A stretch of DNA of 64,000 nucleotides from Taibaiella sp. (GTDB taxonomy: Bacteria > Bacteroidota > Bacteroidia > Chitinophagales > Chitinophagaceae), in contig JAHBTQ010000003.1 of NCBI GenBank assembly GCA_019638495.1, positions 1-64,000 on the forward strand. Direction: 5' to 3'. Numbering within the stretch: position 1 is the first letter of the stretch; every line of letters starts with the position of its first letter. The notes below the pieces were generated by a model, which saw only the letters and a list, made by a program, of their open reading frames with translations, was not told the origin of the DNA and searched no databases. Below are positions 62,354 to 64,000 of this stretch, piece after piece. The position numbers and the translations under genes were made by a program.

Positions 62354-63127
62354 CTAATTATCCGTTGCCAGGCGGAAACCCAAATCCCATCTGCGGGTTT
62401 TGGGCAGGTAGTGGTCGCGGAATACGGTGCGGCAGCGAGAGGCATCTTCGAAGAAGGAGCCACCACGAACAACCTTCATTTCTCCTGTAGCAGGGCCTTT
62501 GGGGTCGGTAGCGTCCAGCGTGCCTTTGTAGTAGTCTTTATCATACCAGTCAGTGCACCACTCAGACACGTTGCCGCTCATGTCATAGATGCCCAATTCA
62601 TTGGGCTCTTTCTGGCCTATGGGATGGGTTGCTCCTTTGGCCTTGCCATACCAGCCCACTGTACTCAGTTTGTTGCTGCCGGCATAGGTATATTTGCCTG
62701 AGTATTTACCACCTCGTGCAGCATACTCCCATTCCAGCTCTGTAGGCAGGCGATAGTTCTTACCGGGATATTTTTCATTTAGCCGGCGTATGAACTCCTG
62801 CACTTCTTCATAATTCACCATCACTACCGGGCAATCGTCACAATCCTTGTTGATGTAATTTTCGCCGATGTACGATTCTGGTAATATGCCCATTAGCTTG
62901 CGCCACTGGCCCTGCGTTATTTCATACTTGCCTATGTTGAAGCTGGTGATATTAACACGATGTACCGGGCGCTCATCTTCATATTCTTTGCTGCTATATT
63001 TGATGTCGTCACAGCCACGGAAAAAATTTCCACCCTTCACATATACCATCTGAACATTGATATTTCCCTGTCCCCAGGCAAGTGATCCCGTGGTAAGAAG
63101 CGTAAATAAGAGTAGCTTTTTTATCAT
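62354..63127 (-). CDS. Exported formylglycine-generating-enzyme (SUMF1)-like protein
   Basis: 257 residues. Signal peptide to LAWGQ, then a full FGE-sulfatase fold: VKGGNFFRGCDD, ERPVHRVNITSFNIGKYEITQGQW, YRLPTELEWEYAARGG, YDMSGNVSEWCTDWYDKDYY, VVRGGSFFEDASRCRTVFRDHY and a terminal GFRLA. The Cys pair of true formylglycine generators is not apparent, so it is more likely a non-catalytic or GldK/GldJ-like structural member; Bacteroidota use such domains in gliding and T9SS machinery. Single gene between topB and the Rel gene. Confidence 0.85.
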   Translation of the reverse strand: MIKKLLLFTLLTTGSLAWGQGNINVQMVYVKGGNFFRGCDDIKYSSKEYEDERPVHRVNITSFNIGKYEITQGQWRKLMGILPESYIGENYINKDCDDCPVVMVNYEEVQEFIRRLNEKYPGKNYRLPTELEWEYAARGGKYSGKYTYAGSNKLSTVGWYGKAKGATHPIGQKEPNELGIYDMSGNVSEWCTDWYDKDYYKGTLDATDPKGPATGEMKVVRGGSFFEDASRCRTVFRDHYLPKTRRWDLGFRLATDN

Positions 63128-63211
63128 ATAAATATTCGACGCCCGGATAGCGGCAGAGTCAGATGCGAATATAGCAATAATCTTAAAACACGCCCGTGAC
63201 GGGCAACATGC

Positions 63212-64000
63212 CTACGCTTCGTGGCTTTCCAGCCTTTCCACCTTGCTGATCCCTTCCAGTGCGCTCAGCCTGTTCAGGAATCCGTTCAGTTCCTCGCGGT
63301 CGTGTACATATACCATTATCGTACCCTCAAACATGCCGTCCTTAGAGTCCAGGCTCAGGGAGCGCATATTCAGCCTGAGCTCGCCGGATATGACGTTGGT
63401 GATCTTCTGAATCACGCCCACATCGTCCAGGCCGGTAATGCGCACGCCTGTAAGGAATGATATTTCCTTGTTCTTGGCCCACTTGGTTTTTACTACGCGG
63501 TGGCCATAGTTGGCCAATAATCTAGCTGCATTGGGGCAGTCGGCGCGGTGAATTTTGAGCCCCTCACCCGAGGTGACGAACCCAAAAACATCATCGCCCG
63601 GTATGGGCTGGCAACATTGTGCCAGCTTGTAGAGGATCTTGTCAGACCGTTCACCAAAGATGATGAGTTCAGAACCCTTGCCATGTTTTTGTTTCAGTAG
63701 TTCTTCGTCGGCCAGTTCCCTTGTGTCGTGTTTTATCTCCCTGTGCGGGTGGTGAAGCTTGTCTCCATATACCGCGAAAGTATTCAGCTCTGCAAGGTCT
63801 ATATTGCCTACGGCTATTGCGTAGTACAGGTCCAGCGCTGATGGCTTTTTGTAGTAGTGCACCAGTTCGTTCAGGTTGTGCTGGGTGAGGTTCACATTCA
63901 GGTGTTCCATCTTCTTTTTCAGCATACTCTTGCCCTGCTCGGCCGTCTTGCGTTTGTCTTCCTTGAGGTAATTCTTCACACCAGACTTGGCCTTGGCTGT
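63212..64000 (-). CDS. Rel/SpoT (p)ppGpp synthetase-hydrolase, C-terminal part (runs off the window)
   Basis: Only the last ~263 residues are inside; the frame continues beyond base 64000 (reading TAKAKSGVKNYL at the edge). Visible parts: the helical region, the conserved CC/RIS zinc-finger-like domain (LAQCCQPIPGDDVFGFVTSGEGLKIHRADCPNAA) and the ACT domain (VRITGLDDVGVIQKITNVI to the end). These are the regulatory C-terminal domains that sense the ribosome and amino acid state. The catalytic halves lie outside, so synthetase or hydrolase activity cannot be judged. Confidence 0.92.
   Translation of the reverse strand, partial: TAKAKSGVKNYLKEDKRKTAEQGKSMLKKKMEHLNVNLTQHNLNELVHYYKKPSALDLYYAIAVGNIDLAELNTFAVYGDKLHHPHREIKHDTRELADEELLKQKHGKGSELIIFGERSDKILYKLAQCCQPIPGDDVFGFVTSGEGLKIHRADCPNAARLLANYGHRVVKTKWAKNKEISFLTGVRITGLDDVGVIQKITNVISGELRLNMRSLSLDSKDGMFEGTIMVYVHDREELNGFLNRLSALEGISKVERLESHEA

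Overview
The window looks like chromosomal DNA of a member of the Bacteroidota, most likely order Chitinophagales; genus and species cannot be read from it. The reasons are several type IX secretion sorting domains, a bacillithiol gene (bshC), a BatD gene with a DUF4175-type partner, the Bacteroidota-style fused GlmU-like nucleotidyltransferase, and at least twelve exact copies of the phylum's -7 promoter element TAnnTTTG a short way upstream of genes.

Layout. 1-5.6 kb: a von Willebrand A protein, two small exported proteins, and a lipoprotein / seven-TM protein / histidine kinase / LuxR regulator operon. 5.6-16.3 kb: tRNA-Gly, a methyltransferase, a 1623-residue secreted protein with two phosphatase-like propellers, a divergent di-haem peroxidase plus small cytochrome, rimM, a GlmU-like enzyme and a stress-protein-like gene. 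16.3-28.3 kb: an M43 metalloprotease, batD and a TPR-SH3 gene, a convergent DUF4175 giant, an OmpA lipoprotein and a FadL-like porin. 28.3-41.7 kb: a Gly/Tyr-rich exported protein, proS, a TPR kinase, a Uup-like ABC-F ATPase, a NuoE-NuoF fusion, an AAC(6')-like acetyltransferase, an EF-hand membrane protein and a rhomboid protease. 41.7-57.9 kb: a small cytochrome, a double-kinase hybrid sensor with its receiver protein, a secreted hydrolase, pyrE, a Nudix enzyme, an FAD-Rieske oxidoreductase, bshC, fumC, a pterin dehydratase, dtd and mnmE.

57.9-62.3 kb is the accessory stretch. Straight after the 3' end of mnmE come an HNH nuclease with a possible EVE/PUA-like modified-base reader domain, a short orphan gene, about 0.75 kb of non-coding DNA packed with palindromes and an eight-unit array phased at 10 bp, and then topB (topoisomerase III). 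This is the most unusual part of the window and my main candidate for an undescribed element. 62.3-64 kb returns to core genes: a formylglycine-generating-enzyme-like protein and the 3' end of a Rel/SpoT gene that runs off the edge.

The dominant themes are cell envelope, secretion and signalling: three proteins carry T9SS C-terminal domains, many small proteins have signal peptides or lipoboxes, and there are three histidine kinases. No rRNA operon, CRISPR array, transposase or integrase was seen. All function statements rest on motif recognition by eye; no database search was run.
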